Source of the DNA: Myxococcales bacterium
GTDB taxonomy: Bacteria; Myxococcota_A; Polyangia; Polyangiales; Ga0077539
Assembly: GCA_016792845.1 (NCBI GenBank)
Contig: JAEUKH010000031.1
Coordinates: 1 to 64,000, forward strand
Length of the DNA stretch: 64,000 nt
Direction of reading: 5' to 3'
The position numbers and the translations under genes are program-made. Positions 1 through 7,481 of this stretch are shown piece after piece; position 1 is the stretch's first letter; each line of letters begins with the position of its first letter. The notes beneath the pieces were generated by a model. It did not search any database, was not told the origin of the DNA, and worked only from the letters and a program-made list of their open reading frames with translations.

Positions 1-50
1 CGGACCGAGCACCGCGAAGGGGCGCAAGTGATGCAAGGCGACGGGGCGAA

Positions 51-69
51 GACGGGCTGTTGGCCCGTC
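51..69. terminator. Perfect 7-bp hairpin at the left edge
   Basis: GACGGGC at 51-57 pairs perfectly with GCCCGTC at 63-69 across a 5-base loop. No T-run follows. It could end a gene lying left of the window. I see nothing else in 1-226. Confidence 0.3.
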
Positions 70-226
70 GAGACCCGGCAACGCAGCAGCGCGCCGCGGA
101 CCTAAAGTGGGGCGACGGGAGACTACTTGGTCGCGTCTCTAAACCCTCGCCCGATCGTGCCGCGGCCGCGTCGGCGCGCGGGGCGTCGCAACAAAAACCA
201 CCCGTCGCTGCGCACCGCGGACTCAG

Positions 227-778
227 ATGGTGCATGGTCTCGGCGTGACCGACCCGGCGCCCGCCCTCACGATCGCGCTCCCCGCCGCCGCACCGGTGTC
301 GCTGCGACCCAAGCCCTCGACCCTGGCCGTGATCGTCGCCACCGGCGCGGCGCTCTGGTTCGTGAGCGAGGCGCGCCTGACGACGCTCCTCAGCACCGCC
401 GTGCCGACGCTCTTCATGGCCCTCGCGGTGGCCGTTCACCGCGCCCCGGCGGCCCCCGCGAGCACCGTCACCCTCGACGCCGAGAGCATCACCGTCGAGA
501 CCCTCACCCACCGCGCGTGCGCGCCGCTCTCGCAGCTCCGCAAGGTCACCGAGAGCCCCGAGGCGCTCACCCTCACCTACGGCGGCACGACCCTCACCAT
601 CCCCCTCAGCGCCCTCAACGGCGACCCCAAGCTGCTCCTCGACCGCCTCCCCGAGACGGTGCTCCGCGAGGTCGCGCCGCCCGCCGCGGCCCCGTCGCAC
701 GGCAAGACCCTCGCGCTCTGGCTGGCCCTGGTGGCCCTCTTCGCCTTCGCGTACTTCGCCCTCGCGAGGTCGCGATGA
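227..778 (+). CDS. Small membrane protein, two N-terminal TM segments and one C-terminal TM
   Basis: The 183-residue protein is not assigned to a family. Hydrophobic stretches near residues 25-45 and 48-66 form an N-terminal hairpin, followed by a soluble region of about 90 residues rich in T, L and D, and a final hydrophobic segment at about 160-178. This layout (two TM, soluble PH-like middle, one TM) matches the next gene, so the two may be diverged relatives. The stop overlaps the next start (ATGA at 775-778), so the two are translationally coupled. A GTG at 245 is an alternative start that removes six residues; neither start has a clear ribosome binding site. Confidence 0.6.
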   Translation: MVHGLGVTDPAPALTIALPAAAPVSLRPKPSTLAVIVATGAALWFVSEARLTTLLSTAVPTLFMALAVAVHRAPAAPASTVTLDAESITVETLTHRACAPLSQLRKVTESPEALTLTYGGTTLTIPLSALNGDPKLLLDRLPETVLREVAPPAAAPSHGKTLALWLALVALFAFAYFALARSR

Positions 779-1380
779 GCGGCATGACGCCTCCGTTTCG
801 CGGCGACGCGCGGTACGAGCGCGTGGTCGCCTGCGCCTCGCCCGAGGTCGTGCTCATGGTGGCGCGCGGCTACCGCAGGCAGCCCCTCCGGCTCGCGGCC
901 TTCTTCGTCGCGATGGCGCTCGGCAGCGTGCTCGTGCGTTGGCAGCTCGCCGACGACCGCTTGTTCGGGGTGAGCGCGCTGGTCAACGGCGCCTTGGTGT
1001 GCTCGGCGCTCTGGCTCATCGGGGCGTCATCGAAGTCGATGACCCTGAGCGACGCGCAACGCGAGGCCCTGCCGCGGCGCTGCGGGTTCAGCGCCCAGGG
1101 GCTCTGCATCGAGGGGCCCACGGGGTACAGCGAATGGCCCAACGCCTCGCTCGAGCGCCTCGTGCGACACGGGCCCTGGCTCGCGATCGAGCTCGCGGGC
1201 GCGCAGATGGTGGTGGTCGACGCCGAGGCCAGCGCCGCGGTGCCGGTTGATGCGTTCCTCGCGCCGCGCATCACCCGCGCGCCCGACGACGCCCGGGGCC
1301 GCCGCTTCGGTTGGGTGATCGCAGGGTACTTCGCGGTGATGACCCTCGGCGCCCTCGCCGCGCGGTGGCACGCGCACTGA
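775..1380 (+). CDS. YcxB-like small membrane protein
   Basis: This 201-residue protein starts at the ATG overlapping the previous stop. It has two N-terminal membrane segments (about residues 39-57 and 65-83), a soluble middle and a C-terminal membrane segment (about 178-197). The middle contains a pattern in which a short 'sticky' strand with G-Y-S-E-W precedes a hydrophobic strand and a predicted 'avP..aF' end, which resembles the YcxB-like domain of small Gram-positive and proteobacterial membrane proteins. That likeness is from memory of the family and is moderate only. Function is unknown. Its coupling to the upstream gene suggests the two products work together. Confidence 0.6.
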   Translation: MSGMTPPFRGDARYERVVACASPEVVLMVARGYRRQPLRLAAFFVAMALGSVLVRWQLADDRLFGVSALVNGALVCSALWLIGASSKSMTLSDAQREALPRRCGFSAQGLCIEGPTGYSEWPNASLERLVRHGPWLAIELAGAQMVVVDAEASAAVPVDAFLAPRITRAPDDARGRRFGWVIAGYFAVMTLGALAARWHAH

Positions 1381-1393
1381 TCTGCAAGACATT

Positions 1394-2527
1394 GTGAGCT
1401 CGCCGCGAAGGTGGGCTACACACCCCGCGGTGTTGACCGCCACAGAACTCTCGACGGCCGCCCTCTCTCCTGACGGCGCGCACCTCGTCACGGCCTGCTT
1501 CGACGGCACCTTCGCCCTCTGGCAGACGGCGACGGGCAAGCTCCTGCGGCGCTGGCAGCGCCCCAAGGCCCGGGGTGTTCTCCGCTGGAGCCCCGACAAC
1601 ACCCACCTCGCGTTTCGCTCGTTTCGCCCCGACGGCGCGTACACCGTGACGGCGCTCAACCCCCTCACCGGCGCGGCGCGCATCGTGGCCGACCTCGACC
1701 CCGACGACGGCGCCTCGCTCGGCTTCGATTGGGCCCCCAACGGCCGCACCCTCATCTTCGCCGACACCGAGCCCGCCGACGGCACAACCCGCGGCTTTCT
1801 AAGCGTGGTGCCCCTGAGCGACGACGAGACCTTGACCGAGCTCCCGCGCGAACAAGCCCGGCGCCGCGTCGAGGTGCCGCGGGGCGTGCCGCTCACCCGG
1901 GTCTTCGCCACCCGCACGGGCTTCTTCTGCGCCCACGTCGGAGAGGCCGCCTTGCTCGGGCTCGACGGCACGGTGCTCTGGGCCCACCCCACCGCCAGCG
2001 ACGACCACGCCATGTCGCCGGCCCGCAACGCGGTGCTGAGCTTCCACCAGACGGTGCCGCACCTCCGCCGCATCTTGGGCGAACCCGTGGCCCTCGAAGC
2101 GTCACAGCCTATGGGCAACCAGCGCGCGTGGTCGGTCGACGGGAGCCACCTCGTGCTCAACGCCTCCCTCGCCGAGGGCGCCGGGTACGCGGTGTTTCGC
2201 GAGCACCGCCAGGTCGCCGCGGTGCCCGACGCCCAACCCCTCGTGCCGCGCACCTTCAGCGAGCTCGGGTACTTCTACCTCGACGGCTGGAGCAACATCG
2301 CCCTCAACGGCACGGGCTCTCACTTCGTCCTCGCTGACAACGAGACCGGCGAGCTCCGCGGGTGGGCCCTCGGCCCGAGCTCCAAACTCCTCTGGAGCGC
2401 CGAGCTCGACGACCTCAGCTTCGTTCAATGGAACGGCAGCACCATCATCGCCGCGAGCGCCACCCAGGTGATGTTCGTCGACGGGGCCAGCGGCCGCATC
2501 CTCGCCCGCGGCAACGTCGCAGGCTGA
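1394..2527 (+). CDS. WD40-like beta-propeller protein
   Basis: The 377-residue product starts at a GTG 13 bases after the previous stop. It carries repeated beta-propeller blades typical of WD40/TolB-like proteins: an 'A.SPDGA.L.TA..DGT..LW....G' blade near residue 25-50, then 'LRWSPDN..LAF' near 70, 'FDWAPNGRTL.FAD' near 110, and later blades ending in short V/L-rich strands. No signal peptide or membrane segment is visible, so it is probably cytoplasmic. Such proteins usually act as scaffolds; no catalytic motif is seen. Its tight spacing places it in the same transcription unit as the two membrane proteins upstream. Confidence 0.65.
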   Translation: MSSPRRWATHPAVLTATELSTAALSPDGAHLVTACFDGTFALWQTATGKLLRRWQRPKARGVLRWSPDNTHLAFRSFRPDGAYTVTALNPLTGAARIVADLDPDDGASLGFDWAPNGRTLIFADTEPADGTTRGFLSVVPLSDDETLTELPREQARRRVEVPRGVPLTRVFATRTGFFCAHVGEAALLGLDGTVLWAHPTASDDHAMSPARNAVLSFHQTVPHLRRILGEPVALEASQPMGNQRAWSVDGSHLVLNASLAEGAGYAVFREHRQVAAVPDAQPLVPRTFSELGYFYLDGWSNIALNGTGSHFVLADNETGELRGWALGPSSKLLWSAELDDLSFVQWNGSTIIAASATQVMFVDGASGRILARGNVAG

Positions 2528-2530
2528 GCC

Positions 2531-2585
2531 CCCCGGCGAGCCCGAAGCCCGGGTGAGCGCCCCCGGCGAGCCCGAAGCCCGGGTG
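2531..2585. repeat. Two direct copies of a 25-bp repeat, period 30
   Basis: The segment starting CCCCGGCGAGCCCGAAG occurs at 2531-2555 and 2561-2585, identical over 25 bases. It lies just after the stop of the WD40-like gene, in non-coding DNA (2528-2825). Confidence 0.75.
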
Positions 2586-2665
2586 CGCCCCCCGCGCATC
2601 GCCCTGGCCGCGCGCACGAGGCCCGATGTTGACGCCCCGCAGAGCCGCTCGGGGCGGCCGCAGAG

Positions 2666-2734
2666 CCCGTGTCACCCGTCGACACGCCCTCTTTCGCCGC
2701 GACGGAGCCCCGTGTCACCCGTCGACACGCCCTC
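2666..2734. repeat. Two direct copies of a 26-bp repeat, period 43
   Basis: CCCGTGTCACCCGTCGACAC plus six more bases occurs at 2666-2691 and again at 2709-2734 without a mismatch. Each copy holds a GTCGAC palindrome. It lies in the intergenic region upstream of the gene at 2826. Confidence 0.75.
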
Positions 2735-2774
2735 CCTCGCCCTCACCCGACGCGCTGTCTCACCGCGATACGAC

Positions 2775-2803
2775 TTCTCACGCGGCGAGAGTCACGGTAT
2801 CAA
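2775..2803 (+). promoter_or_regulatory. Candidate sigma-70-type promoter for the gene at 2826
   Basis: TTCTCA at 2775-2780 (4/6 to TTGACA) and TATCAA at 2798-2803 (4/6 to TATAAT) are separated by exactly 17 bases. Transcription would start near 2810, and a GGAGGG ribosome binding site follows at 2815-2820, five bases before the ATG. Confidence 0.4.
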
Positions 2804-2825
2804 AAGACACGAACGGAGGGTCGAC

Positions 2826-3515
2826 ATGGTAGGGATTCGACGGTTGTCTGAGAGTATGGCGCTCGACACGTTGTGGGGCGAGCTTGTGTTCACCGCGTCG
2901 CGGCTGCGGGCCCGCACAGCCCTGGCCCCGCAGGCCGAGGTCTTCGCCGAGCTGACCGAGCGCACCGAGCGCGAGATCATGGCGCAGCGCACGCTCTGGC
3001 GCGCCGAGGTCGACGCCGACGCGGGGGTCGACGTGGCCGACGAGCAGCTCGACGCCCTCACCGATGAGATCTTGAACGACCTGGGGCAGGTCGACCGGGT
3101 GAACGCTGCGCCCCGGCGTCCGCGGTATCTGGCCTCGCTCACCCGCGGCGCGCTCTTGCGCCTCGGCCTCGAATCGCAGCTGAAGCGGGTCACGCCGTGG
3201 GTCGCGGCCCTGCGCACCGAGCCCGAGGCGCACTTGCAGAAGCACGCCAAGCACCTCGAACACATGAAGCGCGAGGGCGAGGCGGCCCTCGACGCCCGCG
3301 GCAAGGCGGCCTCTGACCGCGCCCTTCACCGGGCCCGCGCGATCGCGTCGCTCTTCGAAGACGTCAACGCCGCGCGGCGCGACACCTACGGGCACCTCGT
3401 CCGGCATGCGGCGGCGAGCAAGCTCCCGAACGACTGGCCCGAGCGGTTCTTCAAGAAGACGTCTCGGCCCGCGGGGTCGAGCGAAGGCGCGGCGAACGAG
3501 CCCGACGAGGGCTGA
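2826..3515 (+). CDS. Helical hypothetical protein
   Basis: I do not recognise this 229-residue protein. It is highly charged, rich in A, R, E and L, and predicted to be almost entirely alpha-helical with no membrane segment or signal peptide. Residues 20-90 contain heptad-like patterns suggestive of coiled coil; the last 20 residues are low-complexity and acidic. The ATG at 2826 is chosen because GGAGGG lies five bases upstream and a candidate promoter precedes it; an internal ATG ten codons later is a weaker alternative. It stands alone and converges with the lipoprotein gene at 3540. Confidence 0.6.
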   Translation: MVGIRRLSESMALDTLWGELVFTASRLRARTALAPQAEVFAELTERTEREIMAQRTLWRAEVDADAGVDVADEQLDALTDEILNDLGQVDRVNAAPRRPRYLASLTRGALLRLGLESQLKRVTPWVAALRTEPEAHLQKHAKHLEHMKREGEAALDARGKAASDRALHRARAIASLFEDVNAARRDTYGHLVRHAAASKLPNDWPERFFKKTSRPAGSSEGAANEPDEG

Positions 3516-3539
3516 GCGCGCACGGGCTGAGGTCTGAAC

Positions 3540-4472
3540 TCAGCGCGGGGTGCAAGGCCCCGCACCCGGAGCCGGGCGCCCGGTGCCGCGGAGGGCCCTG
3601 CGGTACTGGGTCTCTGCCGCGCGATGAAAGGCCGCGCACACCACATCGCCTTCGAAGACCACCGGCGAGAACTCCTCGGGAGGCTCACCCCGGGGCGACC
3701 GCGACAGCGCGAGGAAGGGCGCCCAGGCGGCCCCGGGCCTCCGCACCATCACCCGCTGGCTCGCATCGACCGCGCGGGCAAAGAGCGCCCCGTCGGGCGC
3801 GTACGACGGCGCCGTCACCGAGGCCTCGACCGCCGGAGCCTCGCTGGCCCCGAGCGCATAGACGCTCACCCCTCCGAGGTCGACGGCCATGGCGGGCTCG
3901 GTGGGGTGCCAAGAGACCCGCACCGAAGGCCCGCCGCACGCGCCCTCGGCGCAGAGCGCGCGGCGAAGGCCGTCGGGCCCGAAGAGCACGGCGTCGCTGT
4001 GGCAGAAGTCTCCGCAGGTTGCGATGGCCGAGAAGACCGCCCAGGTGCCAGCCGGATTTCGGGTGAGGCGCGCTTCGGTCACCACCGCGGCATTGGGCAC
4101 CCGGCCCCGGGCGCCTTGGTACACCACCGCGGCCGTCGGCGCGTCGACGCCCACCGCCGCGTCGTCGTCGACGTAGGTCACCTCGGTGCCCTCGGCGAGC
4201 TCGACCGAGGCGTCGGGCGCGGCGTCGGCGACGAAGCGAACCCGCGCTCCGGGTCGCGCCGCCAGGAGCAGCCCGCGCGGCGCCGGCAGGTTGGCAGGGA
4301 GCACGAAGCCCCTCGGCGCGACGGGCACCGGCGTCTCGGTCACGACCGAGCCCGCGTCGGGGGCGACGGCCTGCAACGCCGTCACCGCTGCGGGCGGCGC
4401 GGGGGCGCGGCGCTGGCACCCGAGCAGACCGAGCCCCAGGGCCATCGCCCTCAAACCGATGGGCGTCTTCAT
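3540..4472 (-). CDS. Lipoprotein with beta-propeller-like body
   Basis: The 310-residue protein starts at the ATG at 4472, which overlaps the upstream stop (positions 4469-4472), so it is coupled to the lipoprotein gene at 4469. The N-terminus has a short hydrophobic stretch ending in LGLLGC, a lipobox with Cys about residue 19, so it is likely lipid-anchored. The mature part is beta-rich, with a C-x(3)-C-H pattern and a C-x(4)-C-G-G pattern near the middle, and segments such as 'VSWHPTEPAMAVDLGGVSVYALG' split by turns that recall TolB/WD40-type blades. The family is not recognised. It is probably periplasmic or outer-membrane bound. Confidence 0.65.
   Translation of the reverse strand: MKTPIGLRAMALGLGLLGCQRRAPAPPAAVTALQAVAPDAGSVVTETPVPVAPRGFVLPANLPAPRGLLLAARPGARVRFVADAAPDASVELAEGTEVTYVDDDAAVGVDAPTAAVVYQGARGRVPNAAVVTEARLTRNPAGTWAVFSAIATCGDFCHSDAVLFGPDGLRRALCAEGACGGPSVRVSWHPTEPAMAVDLGGVSVYALGASEAPAVEASVTAPSYAPDGALFARAVDASQRVMVRRPGAAWAPFLALSRSPRGEPPEEFSPVVFEGDVVCAAFHRAAETQYRRALRGTGRPAPGAGPCTPR
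3545..3563. terminator. Hairpin between convergent genes
   Basis: GCGGGG at 3545-3550 pairs with CCCCGC at 3558-3563 over a 7-base loop. It overlaps the last codons of the leftward gene and could serve both convergent genes. There is no T-run, as is common in such GC-rich genomes. Confidence 0.3.
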
Positions 4473-5428
4473 TCGAGCGGGGCGTTGACGCAGACGTGCT
4501 GGCGGCACGCCACCGACGGAGGCGCGGCGCATCGGGCCACCGGACAGCTGTTTCGCAGCGAAGCGCAGTAACGGTTGAAGTACCGCGCGTTCTCTTCGGC
4601 GGCGGTGGTGTTGAGCACGTTCACCGGGCAGAGGCTCGGGCAGGCGCAGGCGCTGCGGCTCGTGTACTGAACGCCGTACTGGGTGCGCGTGCACTCGTCG
4701 TCGGTGTTGCAGAACTGCGCGTCGGCCACGGTGCCCCCGACCCGCACCCAGAACTGCTCGGCCACGAGCGTCTCTTCTTCGCGCCCGCGGAGCGCGCGGT
4801 GCCCGGCCACCAGCACCCCGGGGCCCGCCGCGCCGAGGCTCTCTTGGGCGAGGGCCAACGTCGCGCGGTCGGCCCCGATCGAGACGAGGTTCACCCCCGT
4901 CAGGGTGTCGCGCTGGGTGCGGTTGAGCACCACCGCCTCGAACGACGGGCACGGCGCCCGCACGCAGCGGAGCCCCGTGTCGCGAACCCGCTCGATCTGC
5001 AGCGCGCTCGTGCGATCGGGCGCGCCGGGGCGCCACGCCTCGGTCACCACCACGCGCCCGAGGTTGCCGAAGCCCTCGTAGGTCTGCGCCTCAATGCGGC
5101 CGCGCAGCACCACGCCCTGGTCACGGGCCACCGAAGCGGCCTCGTCGGTGAGCGCCGTCGTGTCGACCGTCGCGGCGTAGCACTCGCCGCGGTACACGCC
5201 GTCGGCGCAGCGCATCGTGCGGTAGTTGACCCGCGAGACGAAGACCCCGCCGCAGAGCGGAGAGACGCAACGGCGGGTGTCTTGCCGCAGCCGCAGGTAC
5301 ACAAAGCCCGGCCCGCTCACCTGGGCCTCTTCGGCCTCGGCCTCAGCCCCGTCGAGCGCCTCGTCGGGCGCGCACCCGAGAAACATCACCGACGCCAAAC
5401 CCGCCCACACCGCACGCTTCAACTGCAT
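4469..5428 (-). CDS. Cysteine-rich lipoprotein
   Basis: I chose the ATG at 5428 because it begins a standard lipoprotein signal (MQLKRAVWAG... ending LGC, Cys about residue 19); a longer frame upstream has no such signal. The mature 300 residues contain two 'DTRRC.SPLCGG.FV.RVN'-type and 'C..APCPSFEAVVLN' segments, a pattern seen in myxobacterial exported proteins (possibly the DUF6748 family; recalled, not verified). The C-terminus is rich in Cys pairs, ending with a C-x(4)-C-V-N motif, which suggests disulfides. It is the first gene of a two-gene leftward unit with the lipoprotein at 3540. Function unknown. Confidence 0.65.
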   Translation of the reverse strand: MQLKRAVWAGLASVMFLGCAPDEALDGAEAEAEEAQVSGPGFVYLRLRQDTRRCVSPLCGGVFVSRVNYRTMRCADGVYRGECYAATVDTTALTDEAASVARDQGVVLRGRIEAQTYEGFGNLGRVVVTEAWRPGAPDRTSALQIERVRDTGLRCVRAPCPSFEAVVLNRTQRDTLTGVNLVSIGADRATLALAQESLGAAGPGVLVAGHRALRGREEETLVAEQFWVRVGGTVADAQFCNTDDECTRTQYGVQYTSRSACACPSLCPVNVLNTTAAEENARYFNRYCASLRNSCPVARCAAPPSVACRQHVCVNAPLE

Positions 5429-5487
5429 GATCGCTCGCCCCCATCGACCGTGCGACGCGGCCACCGCGTCTCGGTCTGTGCGCTGCG

Positions 5488-5516
5488 CACCTACATCGCT
5501 GTGCACCGCGTGTCAA
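5488..5516 (-). promoter_or_regulatory. Candidate promoter for the leftward lipoprotein pair
   Basis: On the minus strand a perfect TTGACA (plus-strand TGTCAA at 5511-5516) is followed after 17 bases by TAGGTG (5493-5488). Transcription would begin near 5480, about 50 bases before the ATG at 5428. The -10 element is poor. Confidence 0.35.
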
Positions 5517-5547
5517 CGAGGCCCAAGCTGTTCTACACTCTCGGGCC

Positions 5548-7473
5548 GTGAGCGACGTGTTGGCCCCGGGGAGCCTCTTTGCTGGGCAATTTCGCGTAGT
5601 ACGTCCGCTGGCTCAGGGGGGCATGGGGGCGATCTACCAGGTCGAGCAGCTGGCCACCGGGCATCCGCGGGCGTTGAAGGTGATGCTGCCGCAGCTCTTG
5701 AGCGACGGGCGGGCGCTTGAGCGGTTTACGCAAGAGGCCCAGAGCCCCGCGCGGATCGAGAGCGAGCATGTGGTCCAGGTGGTGGCCGCGGGGGTCGAGC
5801 CGCAGTCGGGCACGCCGTGGATCGCGATGGAGATGCTCCAAGGCGAAGACCTCGCGTCGATGTTGCCGCGCCGCGGTCGCCTGCCTGCCTCTGAGGTGCT
5901 CGAGATTTTTCGTCAGCTCTGCCACGCGGTGGCGGCGGCGCATCGGGTCGGCATCGTGCACCGCGACCTGAAGCTAGAGAACATCTTCATCGCCAACGCC
6001 CGCCGCAGCGACGCGAGCTTCACCGTGAAGGTGCTCGATTTCGGCATCGCGAAGTGGCTCCAGGAGTCGCAGCCTGCGCGCAACACCGCGGTGGTGGGCT
6101 CGCCCTTGTGGATGGCCCCCGAGCAGCTCGAGACCCGCGGCGTGATCGGCCCCGCCGCAGATTTCTGGCCCCTGGGCCTGCTGGCCTTCGCGCTCCTGAC
6201 GGGCAAGATGTTCTGGCGCGCGGCGGCGACGCACGGGTTCTCGCTCCCGAACCTGGTGGGCGAGGTGGCCGGGGGGAGCCAGGTGCCGGCGACGGTGCGG
6301 GCGGGCGAGCTGGGCGTCCCGGGGGTGTTGCCTCCGGCCTTTGACCCGTGGTTCGCGCGCTGCCTCGACCGCGAGCCGTCGCAGCGGTGGCGCGACGTCA
6401 ATGAGCTCTTGAGCGCGCTGATTCCGGTGTTGCAGCAAGCCCCCTCGGCGATGCCGAGCACGGTCTCGGTGCCGGTGGTGTCGCCGATGATGCCCATGGC
6501 CACGCCGCCGGGGCCCTTCGGCGGCTCGGTGGTGCCCTTCGTGCAGCCCGCCCAGCCCGCCCAGCCCGTGGGGGGCACGATGGCGGTGCCGATGACGGGA
6601 GGCCCCATCGCGCACATGGTGACGCCCTTCCAGGGGAGCGTGCCCTCGATCCAGGGTGGGGCGCCCGTGGGGTACGGCGGCATGGCGGGAGGGCCCTTCC
6701 AGGGGGCACAACCGCCCCTTCCGGGCACGCCGGGGTGGAGCTACACCCCCGCACCCGGGCGAGGCCCTGCGAGCCCCGGAGGAGGCTCCCAGACGGCGCG
6801 CTTGGGCCTCCTCCTCGGCGCGGGGGTGCTCGTCGTGGTGGGCGGCGCGGTCGCGTACCTCAAGAGCGGCTGCCCCGAGGGCGAGCACGACAGCCGCGGT
6901 CACTGCTGCGCCGAGGCCCACCGGTGGGATCCCGCCCTCGCCCGCTGCGTCGGCGTCGAGCCCGGGCCTACGGCGACGCTGCCCCCCGCGCCGGTGGTGC
7001 GACCGCAGCCGACGGTGCTGCCCGCGCCCTCGGCGCCGCAGCCGTTGCCGCCGCCGACGCAGCCGATTCCGCCGACCAACACGCTGCCATCGGCGCCGCC
7101 GCCGGTCGCGCCTCCGCCGGTGGTGGCGGGCCCTTCACCCCAGTACCCGGTGCCGCACGCGTGCCTGGGCCGATGGGGCGGGCCGCTCGTCGAGAACACC
7201 GGCAGCCGCGGCACGATCACCCTCAACGTCACCGGCAGCAGCGGCACCTGCGCCCGGTGGACGGAGTACTGGGCCACCACCGGCACGACGTGCAATTACG
7301 CCCTCACCCGGTGCAGCCTCAGGCCCGACGGCGCGCTCCGGGGCCTGGGCGTGAGCGCCACCTCGGCGTGCACCTCGCCGGTGACCGCGACGGTGCGCTG
7401 CGGGGGCAACAGCGGGGCCTTTCGCGAGACCGTCGGCACGGTGGTCGACACCGCCCAACTCGCCCGACTCTGA
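5548..7473 (+). CDS. Transmembrane Ser/Thr protein kinase (PknB-like)
   Basis: This is a 641-residue eukaryotic-type kinase. The kinase domain spans about residues 14-290 with every catalytic motif: glycine loop AQGGMG (22-27), the ATP-binding Lys in ALKV (K44), HRDLKLEN (about 139-146), DFG, and MAPEQ of the activation segment. A Pro/Val/Gly-rich linker (about 300-415) leads to one membrane segment near 417-438. The external part holds a Cys cluster (C-P-E-G...C-C) and a Pro-rich stretch, then a compact beta domain with paired cysteines at the C-terminus, which may sense a periplasmic signal. The GTG start is chosen because the domain begins 13 residues in. It faces the double-FHA protein at 7482, a natural phosphothreonine reader. 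Confidence 0.9.
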   Translation: MSDVLAPGSLFAGQFRVVRPLAQGGMGAIYQVEQLATGHPRALKVMLPQLLSDGRALERFTQEAQSPARIESEHVVQVVAAGVEPQSGTPWIAMEMLQGEDLASMLPRRGRLPASEVLEIFRQLCHAVAAAHRVGIVHRDLKLENIFIANARRSDASFTVKVLDFGIAKWLQESQPARNTAVVGSPLWMAPEQLETRGVIGPAADFWPLGLLAFALLTGKMFWRAAATHGFSLPNLVGEVAGGSQVPATVRAGELGVPGVLPPAFDPWFARCLDREPSQRWRDVNELLSALIPVLQQAPSAMPSTVSVPVVSPMMPMATPPGPFGGSVVPFVQPAQPAQPVGGTMAVPMTGGPIAHMVTPFQGSVPSIQGGAPVGYGGMAGGPFQGAQPPLPGTPGWSYTPAPGRGPASPGGGSQTARLGLLLGAGVLVVVGGAVAYLKSGCPEGEHDSRGHCCAEAHRWDPALARCVGVEPGPTATLPPAPVVRPQPTVLPAPSAPQPLPPPTQPIPPTNTLPSAPPPVAPPPVVAGPSPQYPVPHACLGRWGGPLVENTGSRGTITLNVTGSSGTCARWTEYWATTGTTCNYALTRCSLRPDGALRGLGVSATSACTSPVTATVRCGGNSGAFRETVGTVVDTAQLARL

Positions 7474-7481
7474 CGCGCGGC

